From Haematobia irritans (lineage: Eukaryota; Arthropoda; Insecta; Diptera; Muscidae), in NCBI RefSeq assembly GCF_050003625.1, contig NC_134401.1, forward strand, positions 94,714,852-94,778,851: a DNA stretch of 64,000 nucleotides, read 5' to 3'. The notes under the pieces are model-generated. The model was not told where the DNA came from, did not search any database, and saw only the letters and a program-made list of their open reading frames with translations. Positions 1-12,600 of the stretch are shown piece by piece. The translations under genes and the position numbers were made by a program. The first letter of the stretch is position 1; every line of letters starts with the position of its first letter.

Positions 1-360
1 ATGCTTAGATCGACTCAGAATTTCACCAAGACCCAGAATATATGTGTTCGATGTGTTACAAACGGAATGACAAAGTTAATATACCCCCTATGGTGGAGGG
101 TATAAAAAGTGAGAGAATTAATTGCGAGCAAATGGTGTTCTACTTGAGAGACATATTTTGTTGTGGATAAGTTTTAGTACGAGTATGTGCCTGGCACATA
201 AATGATGCACATCAAAAATTTTAAATGTTTACGTCTAAACATAATTTTAAATCATAATACATTTTAACTATAGCCTATTTCGTGTGTATTTTTCCAGTGT
301 ACGCAAAATACTGTATAAACGTCATATAATCGAAGTTCCTCTTTTATTTTTATTCCCCAG

Positions 361-696
361 TATTCACTTAACCTCCGGTCAAATATGTATAAATGGTGCG
401 CCACGACATACAAAGGAATTCCGAAAAATATCTCGATACATACTGCAGGATGACTATGTTTGTCCACAATTTACAGTGATGGAAACAATGATCTATGCTT
501 CAAAATTCAAATTGCCAAACAATACTACAGATACCGAACGTCAGAATGTGATAGATGGATATTTGAAGGTATTCCTTCTTCGAGATAAAGCCAATACTTT
601 TATTTCGAATATATCTGGTGGCGAACGAAAACGTTTATGTATAGCTATGGAATTGTTGGATAATCCATCGGTATTATTTCTAGATGAACCCACAAC
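361..696 (+). CDS. Gene A exon with Q-loop, ABC signature and Walker B
   Basis: The acceptor is a pyrimidine-rich stretch ending CCAG at 360 and the donor GTAAGT starts at 697. The first base completes an Arg codon left open by the missing upstream exon, and two bases of a Thr codon are left for the next. The reading shows ICINGAP, then the ABCG Q-loop RYILQDDY, the signature ISGGERKR and Walker B VLFLDEPTT. Glu in the fourth signature position (SGGE rather than SGGQ) also occurs in White-type proteins. The open frame extends upstream to about 284, but that part is intronic. Confidence 0.92.
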
Positions 697-3600
697 GTAA
701 GTACTTTAGAAAAATTGTTTTTTTTTTTTTTTGGGAAAAATGATCAATTTTTTGAAAAAGTTGAACTAAATTTTAGACCATTTTGAACGCATTGTTAAAG
801 TAATGAAAATGTACTTACTTGCTATTTAACTATCATTTGCAAAATTAGACCCCATCATAAATGGAAAAATATACTACCTCGTGCGAAAATTGAAATTGTA
901 CTCCACTTTTTGCGAGTTGTCACTGTATATTTGTAAACATCTTATGATTTATTATATATTCTTTATTTTATTTTAGGGGGCTTGATGAATTTTCTGCTTC
1001 TCAGTGTATAACGCTTTTGAAAAGGCTTGCTACTTCTGGACGTACAATTATCTGCTCCATACATTGTCCATCGGCTAGATTGTTTCAAATGTTTGATAGG
1101 GTGACTGTGATATCCTCTGGACAGTGCATTTATCAAGGACCAGTGGATTGTATTGTCCCTTTTCTGCAAAAATTTCAATTAAACTGCCCGATTACCTATA
1201 ACCCGGCTGATTACAGTGAGTATATATATAGATTCTGCATCTTAAAAATAAGGACAAAGTCAACTAGCTTTAAATATAAATTTAAAATTACGATAAAAAT
1301 CTCATTTATCAAATTTTCGTTCTCTCTTTGCGATATATCCACAAAAGGTATTCATGTACAAATAAATGCCAGTTTAAAAATTAAAATTGTTACAGATGAT
1401 AATGATTTCCTAATTTCAAAACTTTAAACCAAAGATGCAAAATCCTCAGAATAAATATTACCGTATTTTTGAAGATTTTTTTATCTTTAATCCAAGGATT
1501 CAATATTTAGAGATTATTTCATTAAATCAAAAATGTATTTATTTACTTTAAGGCAATGTTGTCTCTAAATTGTGTATTCTAAAATTTAAATTCAATCCTT
1601 CATATTAGGTCAATATTTTTTCAGTATAGAATTCAAAGATTTTCACTTTAGGATATTGTCATTGATAGTTTCCTAATTTGAAAAGAAAATTAACCAAGGA
1701 TGCAACATCGTCAAAGTGTCTTATTAGTTACATTAAAGATTGTTTATTTAAATGAAAAAGTTTGCTTTTTCATTAAGAAAATTCTGCTTTATATGCAAAA
1801 CTCATTTCAAAGATGTACATTCTAAATACAAAGAAAAACTCATTTCAAAGATGTATATTCTAAATACAAAGAATAAAATTAGAGATTAAGAATTATCATC
1901 AAGGTTGCCACAGTTAACAGGTTGGCTGATAAGTCCCCGGTCTAACGAAGAAAAACACAAAATTGTCAAAATTCGTTTTTATTATTCAACATAGTTCCCT
2001 TCAAGAGCGATACAACGATTATAACGACCTTCCAATTTTTTGATACCATTATGGTAGTACTCCTTCCGTTTTGCCTCAAAATAGGCCTCAGTTTCGGCGA
2101 TCACCTCTTCATTGCAGCCAAGTTTTTTCCCTGCGAGCATCCTATTGAGGTCTGAGAACAAGAAAAAGTCGTTGGGGCCAGATCTGGTGGGTGGGGAAGC
2201 AATTCGAAGTCCAATTCATGAATTTTTGCCATCGTTCTCAATGACTTGTGGCACGGTGGAACAACACTTTTTATACCCACCACCATAGGATGGGGGGTAT
2301 ATTAACTTTGTCAATCCGTTTGTAACACATCGAAATATTGCTCTAAGACCCCATAAAGTATATATATTCTGGGTCGTGGTGAAATTCTGAGTCGATCTGA
2401 GCATGTCCGTCCGTCCGTCCGTCTGTTGAAATCACGCTAACTTCCGAACGAAACAAGCTATCGACTTGAAACTTGGCACAAGTAGTTGTTATTGATGTAG
2501 GTCGGATGGTATTGCAAATGGGCCATATCGGTCCACTTTTACGTATAGCCCCCATATAAACGGAACCCAAAATTTGGCTTGCGAGGCCTCTAAGAGAAGC
2601 AAATTTCATCCGATCCGGCTGAAATTTGGTACATGGTGTTAGTATATGGTCTCTAACAACCATGTAAAAATTGGTCCATATCGGTCCATAATTATATATA
2701 GCCCCCATATAAACCGATCCCCCGATTTGGCTTGCGAGGCCCCTAAGAAAGGCAAATTTCATCCGATCCGGCTGAAATTTGGTACATGGTGTCAGTATAT
2801 GGTCTCTTACAACCATGCAAAAATTGGTCCACATCGGTTCATAATTATATATAGCCCCCATATAAACCGATCCCCCGATTTTGCTTGCGAGGCCTCTAAG
2901 AGAAGCAAATTTCATCCGATCCGGCTGAAATTTGGTACATGGTGTTAGTATATGGTCTCTAACAACCGTGCAAAAATTGGTCGACATCGGTCCATAATTA
3001 TATATAGCCCCCATATAAACCGATCCCCCGATTTGGCTTGCGATGCCTCTAAGAGAAGCAAATTTCATCCGATCCGGCTGAAATTTGGTACATAGTGTTA
3101 GTATATGGTCTCTAACAACCATGCAAAAATTGGTGCACATCGGTCCATAATTATATATAGCCCCCATATAAACCGATCCCCCGATTTGGCTTGCGAGGCC
3201 TCTAAGAGAAGCAAATTTCATCCGATCCGGCTGAAATTTGGTACGTGATGTCAGTATGTGGTCTCTAACAACCATGCAAAAATTGGTCCACATCGGTTCA
3301 TAATTATATATAGCCCCCATATAAACCGATCACCACATTTGACCTCCGGAACCTCTTGGAAGACCAAAATGCATCTGATTCAGTTGAAATTTGGTACGTG
3401 GTGTTAATATATGGCCTCAAACTCCCATGCAAAAATTGGTCGATATCGGTCCATAATTATATATAGGCCCCATATAAACTGATCCCCAGATTTGACCTCC
3501 AGAGCCCCTTGGAAGAGCAAAATTCTTCCCATTCGGTTGGAATTTGGTACGTGATGTTAGTATATGGTATCCAACAACCATGCAAGAATTGGTTCCTATC

Positions 3601-6600
3601 AGTCCATAATTATATATAGCTCCCATATAAAACGATCCCCAGATTTGACCTCCGGTGCCTTTTGGAGAAGCAAAATTCATCCGATCTGCTTGAAATTTGG
3701 TACATTGTGATAGTATATGGTCGTTAACAACCATGCCTAACTAGGTCCATATCGGTCTATAGTTATATATGGTCCTCAGATAAATCGATCCCCAATCACA
3801 CAAAAAGTGGTCCATATCAAGTTCATAATTGTATATAGCCCCCATATAAGCGACCACCATATTTCAATTCTGGCTCTCTACGTACAAAAAGTCCATATCG
3901 ATTCGTAATTATTTATAGACAACTATACATAACTTTTCTGTCTAATATATACCATGTATGGACTAAATCACAATTTAGAAAACGATGTTAAGAAGTTTTA
4001 AGATACCACAACCCAAGTAACCCAAGTGGATGACAGTCTTTCGTAGAAGTTTCTACGCAATCCATGGTGGTGGGTACATAAGATTCGGCCTGGTCGAACT
4101 TGCGGCCGTATATACTTGTTTCTTCTTCATATGGGGATGTTTTGCCGCGATTTCGACCTTCAAACGCTGCAATAACGCCATATAATAGTCACTGTTGATG
4201 GTTTTAGCCTTCTCAAGATAATCGATAAAAATTATTCCATGCGCATCCCAAAACAGAGGCCATTACTTTGCCAGCGGACTTTTGAGTTTTTCCACGCTTC
4301 GGAGACGGTTAACCTGTCGCTGTCCACTCAGCCGACTGTCGATTGGACTCAGGAGTGTAGTGATGGAGCCATGTTTCATCCATTGCCACATATCGACGGA
4401 AAAACTCGGGTGTATTACGAGTTAACAGCTGCAAACACCGCTCAGAATCATCAACACGTTGTTGTTTTTGGTCAAATGTGAGCTCGCGCGGCACCCATTT
4501 TGCACAGAGCTTCCGCATATCCAAATATTGATGAATGATATGACCAACACTTTCCTTTGATATCTTTAAGGTCTCTGCTATATCGATCAACTTCATTTTA
4601 CGGTCATTCAAAATCATTTTGTGGATTTTTTTAATGTTTTCGTCGGTAACCACCTCTTTCGAGCGTCCACTGCGTTCCCCGTCCTCCGTGCTCATTTCAC
4701 CACGCTTGAATTTTGCATACCAATCAATTATTGTTGATTTACCTGGGGCAGAGTTCGGAAACTCATTATCAAGCCAAGTTTTTGTTTCCTTCCCTTCAGA
4801 AAACAGTATTTTATCAAAACAAGAAATTCCTTTTTTCCATTTTTTCACAATAACAAAAGTTGCTTCATAAAAGACGCTCTATCTCACAAACTAATTGACT
4901 TACAGACGTCAAATTTTGACACGAATCATTTGGTACTATATAAAAATAATATGCATTTAATACTAGCCACGCCATCTATGTGTCAGACCGGGGACTTATC
5001 AGCAAACCTGTTAGAATTGTGGCAAAAATGGTAGATTTTTAATGATTGGTAGATTTGTAGAATTCTTGATTTTTTAATAGATTTTGCAAAACATTCTCCA
5101 ACTAAGAGGTACTTCAATTTTCTCTATAAATGGAATTTTGAACAAATTCTCTTTGGAAAAAAATTTGTGGGAAAATTTTCTATAGAAATAAAATTTTGTG
5201 AAAATTTTCAATAATAATAAAATTTTGAAAAAATGTTCTATAGTAATAAAATTTTGAAAAAAAAGTTCTATACGATAGAATTTTGTGAAATTTTTTTAAA
5301 ATTTTGTGAAAATTTTCTATAGAAATAAAATTTTGTGAAAATTTTCTATGGAATTTAAATTTTGACAAAATTTTCTATACAAATAAAATTTTGGCAACAA
5401 ATCTTTCTATCGAAATAAAAATTTGATAAAATTTTCCATAGAAATACATTTTTGACAAAACTTTCTATCGAAATAAAAATTTGATAAAATTTTCCATAGA
5501 AATAAAATTTTGAGAAAGTTTTCTATAGAAATAAAATTGTGAACAAATTTTGACGCAAAATAAAATTTTGACAAAATTTTCTATAGAATTAAAAATTTTG
5601 ACAAAATAAAAATTTTGACAAAATTTTCTATAGTAATACAATTTTGAGAAAATTTTGGGAAAATTTTTCTATAGAAATAAAATTTTGAGAAAAATTTCTA
5701 GAGGAATATCATTTGAAAACATTTTCTATAGAAATAAAATGTTGAGAAAATTTTCTGTAGGAATAAAATTAAAAAAAAATGTTCTATACGAATCAAATAT
5801 TGTGAAAATTTTGTATCAAAATAAAATTTTGAAGAAATTTTCTATAAAAATAAAATATTGAAAAAAATTTCTATAGAAATAAAATTTTAACAAAATTTTC
5901 TATAGAAATAAAATTTTGACAAAATTTTCTATAGAAATAAAATTTTGACAAATTCTTTGATAAAAATAAAATTTTGAGAAAATTTTCTATAGAATACAAT
6001 TTTGAGAAAATTGTCTATAGAAATAAAATTTTGCTAAATAAGATTTGTTTGGTAAAATTTCCTCTGAATTTTGGTAGATTTTATTTTAAATAAAAAAGTT
6101 TTCCGTATAAATGAAATTTAGACAAAATATTCTATATAAATAAAATTTTCTGAAAAACCAAAATGTTGACAAAATCTGAAACTGAGGATGTTTAACAGTG
6201 AATCGAAACACGAAACGTGCTTCACCTGTTTAAACCAAAAAGGTAATAGCTAAAGCTTTATTTAAGACACTAATCTTTGAAATTTGCGTCCCTACGATGA
6301 AGTCGTAAGTCATTGAAGAAAGGCTATATTTCCCTAAACATTATTTCTTTGATTTATTTAAACATTATTTTTTTGATTTAAAAAAAATAATGTTTAAATA
6401 AATTGAGATATTGAATCTTTTGATTAAAGATAAACTAGCTTGAAACACAGGCTAAGACTTATATTGAGGATTTTGCATCTTTGGTTGAACGATTTTTTTT
6501 GAAATTAAGAAATCGGAAATTAAGAAACTTTTACATAACACTTGGATTTTTATACACTCCACCATAGGATGGCGGGTATATAATATTTGTCATTCCGTTT

Positions 6601-9600
6601 GTAACACATCGAAATATTGTTCTAAGACCCCACAAAGTATATATTTATTCTTGGTCGTGGTAAAATTCTGAGTCGATATACCATGTCCGTCCGTCTATTG
6701 AAATCACGCTAACGAAATAAGCTATCGACTTCAAACTTCCCTATGGGAAATTGGTGCAAACTTCCACTGACGGACCTATCACAGAACTGGTACCTGTGCT
6801 CCAGTTAGTTGCAATTTTTAAATAGTCGTAATTTATTTATTTCCGCACTCGCTTGATATTAAGATTTGAATATAATTAAGATTTTAATATCAAGCATTTT
6901 TAGCATTTTTAATTAAGATTTTAATATCAAGCATTTAGTGAAATAAAATTATCAGAATAAGATATTTTTCGACAAATTGTAAAAGTTTTTTTTTCATTTC
7001 GGGTCCAAATTGAAACAGATTTCTAAGAGTTTGTTCGAGACTGGTTCCTGAGGACCTGTCTATGGGGTGCCCCTGCTAAATTGTCCCAGGACGTGTCCTT
7101 TGGGATGAGTCCAAGACGCGTCCTAAAATGTAAATGTACCCCGTCAATGACAAACCCATGTTAAAGTGACCGGTCCCTTCCATACGTTTTGACCAGAACT
7201 GGGACTGGTCCATACACACCGAGGACTGGTCCTGTACCGGTTCTGTGGTTAATCCATTTCCTGTAGGGTTGGCACAAGTAGTTGTTATTTTTGCAGGTCG
7301 GATGGTATTGCAAATTGGCCATCTGGTTTGCTGAGCCTTTTAGAGAAGACAATTTCATCCGATCCGGTTGAAATTTGGTGTTAGTATATGGTCTCTAACA
7401 ACCTTGCAAAAATTAGTCCATATCGGTCCAAATTACACTGGTTTACAAAATATTTTTTCATGTACATTTGATGAGATGCAACTTTTCTTATTAATTTTGA
7501 TCTGCTGAATTCGAAAAATTTTTTTAAATTTTTTATGGAAATGGGGATCGGCTTATCTGGGGACTATATGTAACTATAGACTGATATGGACAAAGTTTGG
7601 CATGGTTGTAAGCGCACCGAAAAAAAAGTTTACTATTTTTTATGAAAAATGAACTAACTCATAGTAAGAATGACCATGATTTGGCGCCAAAGATTTTTTT
7701 CATCTAGATAAGTTCATGATTTTCTTATAAATTAGTTCATGTATTACATCGTATTTTAGTTCATTATTACTATGCTGTGGGAAGAATATAGTTAAACTCA
7801 TTCAAAATATTCCTGCTATCCGGAAAAATTAACAATTTTTTGGGAAACCTGTATTAAGAAATTGGTTTGAAATAAACTGTTTGTCGGTATAATTTTCAAA
7901 AAAGTAGAAAAATTGAGGAATCAAAAGTACAAAAAGCCTGTATACAACTAAGACATTTTTCGTACAAAACAAGTCAATTTTCTATAACCACCAGTATTTT
8001 ATTTCAAAGAATTATTATTATATTACACAAAACTATGGCTTATGATATACAATAAAGGAAATATTTTTATTAGAGTAATATTCAAAAGAGTAATATTCTA
8101 TGTTATTAGGACTAAACTAATTAATTTAAATTTCCATGTTTTCTATCCATATGAAAGATATATGTGGCATAAGTTGCTATATTCAATTGAATTGTCCAAT
8201 TTCATCGATTTTGGCTAACTTTTGTTGGGCGGATTTGGCTTATAAGCATCTGAAATTGCAAAGTTATACAAAATATAAGAAAAATATTATTAATTAATTA
8301 ATTCTATCGTTCATATTGATCTTTAACTTACGGTTTTCAAGAGTATTTCCTAGAGCCAATAAGGATATCAGCTTAATTAGTATTAAACAGTAAGAATATT
8401 CAAAAAATTACCATTACGAGACCTGTCTACCTGCAAGTGAAAAAAAATAATTTTTAATAAATTGAAATTTTGGTTTTATTAAAAACGGACAAAATACCGT
8501 TTACAGAAAAACTTACCACATTGAAAAATCCATCCAGTAGGTACATTATTGGAATCATATCCATGGACAAATGGGACGTTATTGAAATTATTCTCAGAAT
8601 ATATTTGAAATAAAAAATATTATAAAATTAGACATAATTTCCACTTGTCAGTATAGCATTTAGTATTTAAGGTGGATATTAAGTTCGAGTTTAGCGGCTA
8701 AAATTGCAATTTCCATGATAAGTTTTCTTTAATAATCCATTATAAAAAATAATCTTTATAAAAAACTTGATTTGGGCTATTCTCCATCAAGTTATATTTA
8801 AATTTGTATCGAAGGCGTATAATTTTATACTTTGCTTAGTGATTTATTTTTAATTTTAGCGGCTAAATTCGAACTTAGTACTCACCTGTAGGAATTGCTG
8901 TAACATAAAAAATATAGATTCAAAAAAATGGTTGCTTCTCAACCTGTGATCCAGATGTAGAATAAATCATCCTATTACCACTCATGTTGTATATTTTTTA
9001 TGTAAATCAATTTAAACTCCGCACTAATTTTAAACTAACATATTAACAGAAATATACAGTTCCTTAATCTGTTATTTGTTTTTTATCAATAAAAAGCGTT
9101 TTTGATTCCTCTAACATCACATCATTCACTTCTCAGTTTCTAAAATGTTTCGAAATAAATGTATTTTCATTAATAAACACCAATACCGCACGTACAATTT
9201 TGCAAAATTAAATCCACGTGTGCACTTCATAAATGCATCAACATAACTGAATGCAACAATAAAACTCAAAGACACAAATAGTCATAAGGGATACATACCT
9301 GCCGTAAAGAAAAACAACTCCACACACACACGATCCCTTTCTGATCTTGCTATTGCAAAAAAACAACTCTCACCACAAAAGATACCAACAACACACAAGG
9401 AACATTCCATTGCCCTTCAGTTTTTTTGGTGCCAATTGACCCCTTTTTCCAAGCAATTGGAATTTTATACCGGTCATGGGACTGGTTGTATTTAGCCAAT
9501 TGGTAGCCACTTCATGAATTTGTCTCTAGACCACAATGAACCCATCCCCTAACCGGTTCAAATGTCCCTATCACAGGGTTAATTAACACATTTCTGGCCC

Positions 9601-12600
9601 TTTTGCATCTATAACAGGGACAGTTCTATTTTTAGATTTTTTTTCAGTTATATTTTCCCTACATTTGTTCATTTTCTACCAATATCACAAACATTTAAAT
9701 TGACGTTTCAACGCTGGGTGTCCAATGGCGTTTGTGGCTGAATGCGTTAAGGCGTTTTGTTATGCTGCCAGTAAACCCAGGTTCAAAACCTGGCCGGAGC
9801 GAAAAAGTTTTTCAAATTGTAAAAATTAGATAAAATAACATAAGACAAATAAAAAAACATTGATAGAAATAAGAAGTAAAATTGGTGGAAAAATTTGTTT
9901 TTTTAGAACTGTCTCTCTAACATGTCTATTTGAACTGGTTAATTGGTGGGTTGAAAACAACCGGTTAAAGGATTGGTTTGTAGGTATCTATGTGGGGGTC
10001 AATTGACCCTTTCTATGACAACCCCATGTTAATTTCACCGGTCACCTAACCAGTTAAAGGACCTGTACCGGCTATAAAGGACAGGTGAATCGACCGGTTT
10101 GGGACCAGTCCCAAGAACTGAAGGGTGTCTAGAATCAAAACAACCAACAACAGCATAAATGACGCAATAACAAACACAAACAATCATACGAGATATACAC
10201 AAAATGTCTCTAAAAACTCCCTCGCATGATGCACTCACATTTTCCAGTAGCACGTTTATTGATTAGTAGGAATTCTATCTATAAGTTAAGGTAAAATATA
10301 TACCAAATTTATGAAGAATCTATAAAAATTATAGGATTATATTAAATAATTTTTATTCTATTTTAACTAAAATTTTCAATGTGAGTAAAAACACTCCAAC
10401 ATATAATAAAAGGGAAATAATCTGTAGGTAGTCATCGTACAAATCGGTAATGTCGTTAAGTTAATTTTTACTAAAAAAAATTGTTTTCCATACAAAATTT
10501 TGTCTTAGTAAATTGTCCACATTTCGTAGTAAGATTTTTATATTGCCCATGTATTTTTATAATAGAATCAACGATGCATTAACTACTGTGTTGGAAATTT
10601 ATTTAAGGAAAAATCCTTCCCATTTCGTAGTTAGTGAACTAAAAAACATTTACTGAATTTTTATAAGTTTTGCTTTAGCTAAGTTAATTTTCGTTGTGGT
10701 TAAGAAAAATGAACTATATTACAGTAAATTTGTTGAACTATGTGGAAGTCAAAATGGTCCTTAAATTTACAAGACACTTTTTTTTCTGTGCGACCATATA
10801 CTAGCACAATGTACAAAATTTCAACCAATTCAACCAAAATGGGGGCTACATATAAGACTAGTTTACATTGAAAATGTACATTTGATGAGAGGTGAGTTTT
10901 CTTATGTATTTTGATCTGCTGAATTCGAAAAAAAAAACTGTTATAACAATTTTTATAGGCCAGTTTTTGAGATATCCCGTTATTTTTAGTTTTTCGCCCT
11001 TTTTTCACTAAACAAATTATATCTCGAGTTAGAAATGTCCGATTATTCTAACTCGATATTTAATGAAAGGTATGGAAATTACGAATAATCGTGTGTAATT
11101 GCATTTGGATAATTTAAGTGGTTAAAAATATATCGATGCAAAAAAGCAAATTTTCAAATAAAAATCCTGTTTTACAGTGACCCTTTTCCGCCAGAAAAGT
11201 AGAAACTATATAATCGGACATTTCTAACTCGAGATATAATTTGTTTAGTAAAAAAAAACGAAAAACTAAAAATAAGGGAATATCTCAAAAACTGTTCCAT
11301 AAAAATTGTTATAACAGTTTTTTTCGAATTCAGCAGATCAAAATACATAACCTCTCATCAAATGTACATTTTCAATTTAAACTAGTGTTATATGTAGCCC
11401 CCATTTTGGTTGAAATTTTGTACATTGTGTTAGTATATGGTCGCTTAAAACCATGCCAAACTTGGTCCATATCAGTCTATAGTTACATATAGCCCCCAGA
11501 TAAGCCGATCCCCAATCACACAAAAATTGGTACATATCGGCTCATAATTGTATATAGACTCCATAGAAGGCGACCCCCTATATATAAATTCCGGCTCTCT
11601 TTGTATACTTCACTATATATACCGGTCAAGAACTGAATTACATAAGTATTTAATCTGCCTTTTTATACCCTCCACCATTTTATACCCTCATTCCGTTTGT
11701 AACACATCGAAATATTGCTCTAAGACCCCATAAAGTATATATATTCTGGGTCGTGGTGAAATTCTGAGTCGACCTGAGCATGTCCGTCCGTCCGTCCGTC
11801 TGTTGAAATCACGCTAACTTCCGAACGAAACAAGCTATCGACTTGAAACTTGGCACAAGTAGTTGTTATTGATGTAGGTCGGATGGTATTGCAAATGGGT
11901 CATATCGGTCCACTTTTACGTATAGCCCCCATATAAACGGACCCCCAAATTTGGCTTGCGATTGCTCTAAGAGAAGCAAATTTCATCCGATCCGGCTGAA
12001 ATTTGGTACATGGTGTTTGTATAATGTCTCTAACAACCATGCAAAAATTGGTCCACATCGGTCCATAATTATATATAGCCCCCATATAAACCGATCCCCA
12101 GATTTAGCTTGCGGAGCCTCTAAGAGAAGAAAATTTCATCCGATCCGGCTTAAATTTGGTACATGGTGTTAGTATATGGTATCTAACATCTATGCAAAAA
12201 TTGGCCCACATCGGTCAATAATTATATATAGCCCCCATATAAACCGATCCCCCGATTTGGCTTGCGGAGCCTTTAAGAGAAGCAAATGTCATCCGATCAG
12301 CCTGAAATTTGGTACATGGTGTTAGTATAGGGTCTCTAATATCTATGCAAAAATTGGTCCCCATCGGTCCATAATTATATATAGTCCCCATATAAACCGA
12401 TCCCCAGATTTGACCTCCGGAGCCTCTGGGAAGACCAAAGGCTCCGGATATTTGGCACGTGGTGTTAATATTTATATGGCCTCAAACACCCATGAAAAAT
12501 GTGGTCGAAATCGGTCCATAATTATATATTGCCCCCATATAAACCGATCCCTAGATATGACCTCCGGAGCCCCTTGGAAGAGCAATATTCATCCGATTCG

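Larger units (their letters stand above)
7615..10790. mobile_element. Element Q, 3.2-kb word-tiled element containing N1
   Basis: Ends CACCGAAAAAAAAGT and (reverse complement of the right end) CACAGAAAAAAAAGT, with a CG duplication flanking. Subterminal zones are rich in AGTTCAT/ATGAACTA (7640-7760 and 10560-10740). The interior 7760-9412 is AT-rich with no usable open frame, and N1 is inserted at 9413-10125. No transposase is visible. Confidence 0.7.
6546..11663 (+). mobile_element. Family A element A3, broken by four nested insertions
   Basis: Starts TATACACTCCACCATAGGATGG and keeps the conserved head (CATTCCGTTTGTAACACATCG, ATGTCCGTCCGTC). It is interrupted by N2 (6739-7268), a foldback fragment (about 7436-7555), Q (7615-10790) and the palindrome 10792-11440. 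Family A phrases resume after each, ending near 11660 without the terminal hairpin. The insertion junctions join cleanly across N2 (aaactt / ttggcacaag) and Q (gtaagCG / CGaccatat). Confidence 0.8.

Noticed and set aside
284..360. Longer first exon of gene A starting with the ATG at 284
   Set aside because: The stretch before 361 lacks ABCG similarity and ends in a good polypyrimidine-AG acceptor; phase with the expected upstream Arg codon fits a start at 361.
2343..3320. 325-codon open frame and similar ones (16506-17365, 33957-34682, 43109-44138, 63100-63591)
   Set aside because: They are the 153-bp repeats read through; 153 is divisible by three so one stop-free frame persists. No start context, domain or splice sites.
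5120..6060. Regular 29-bp repeats resembling a CRISPR array
   Set aside because: The units are contiguous with no unique spacers, and the genome is eukaryotic; this is a minisatellite.
10700..11492. Matching frames of 102 and 83 residues on opposite strands
   Set aside because: Arms of a palindrome; no protein features.
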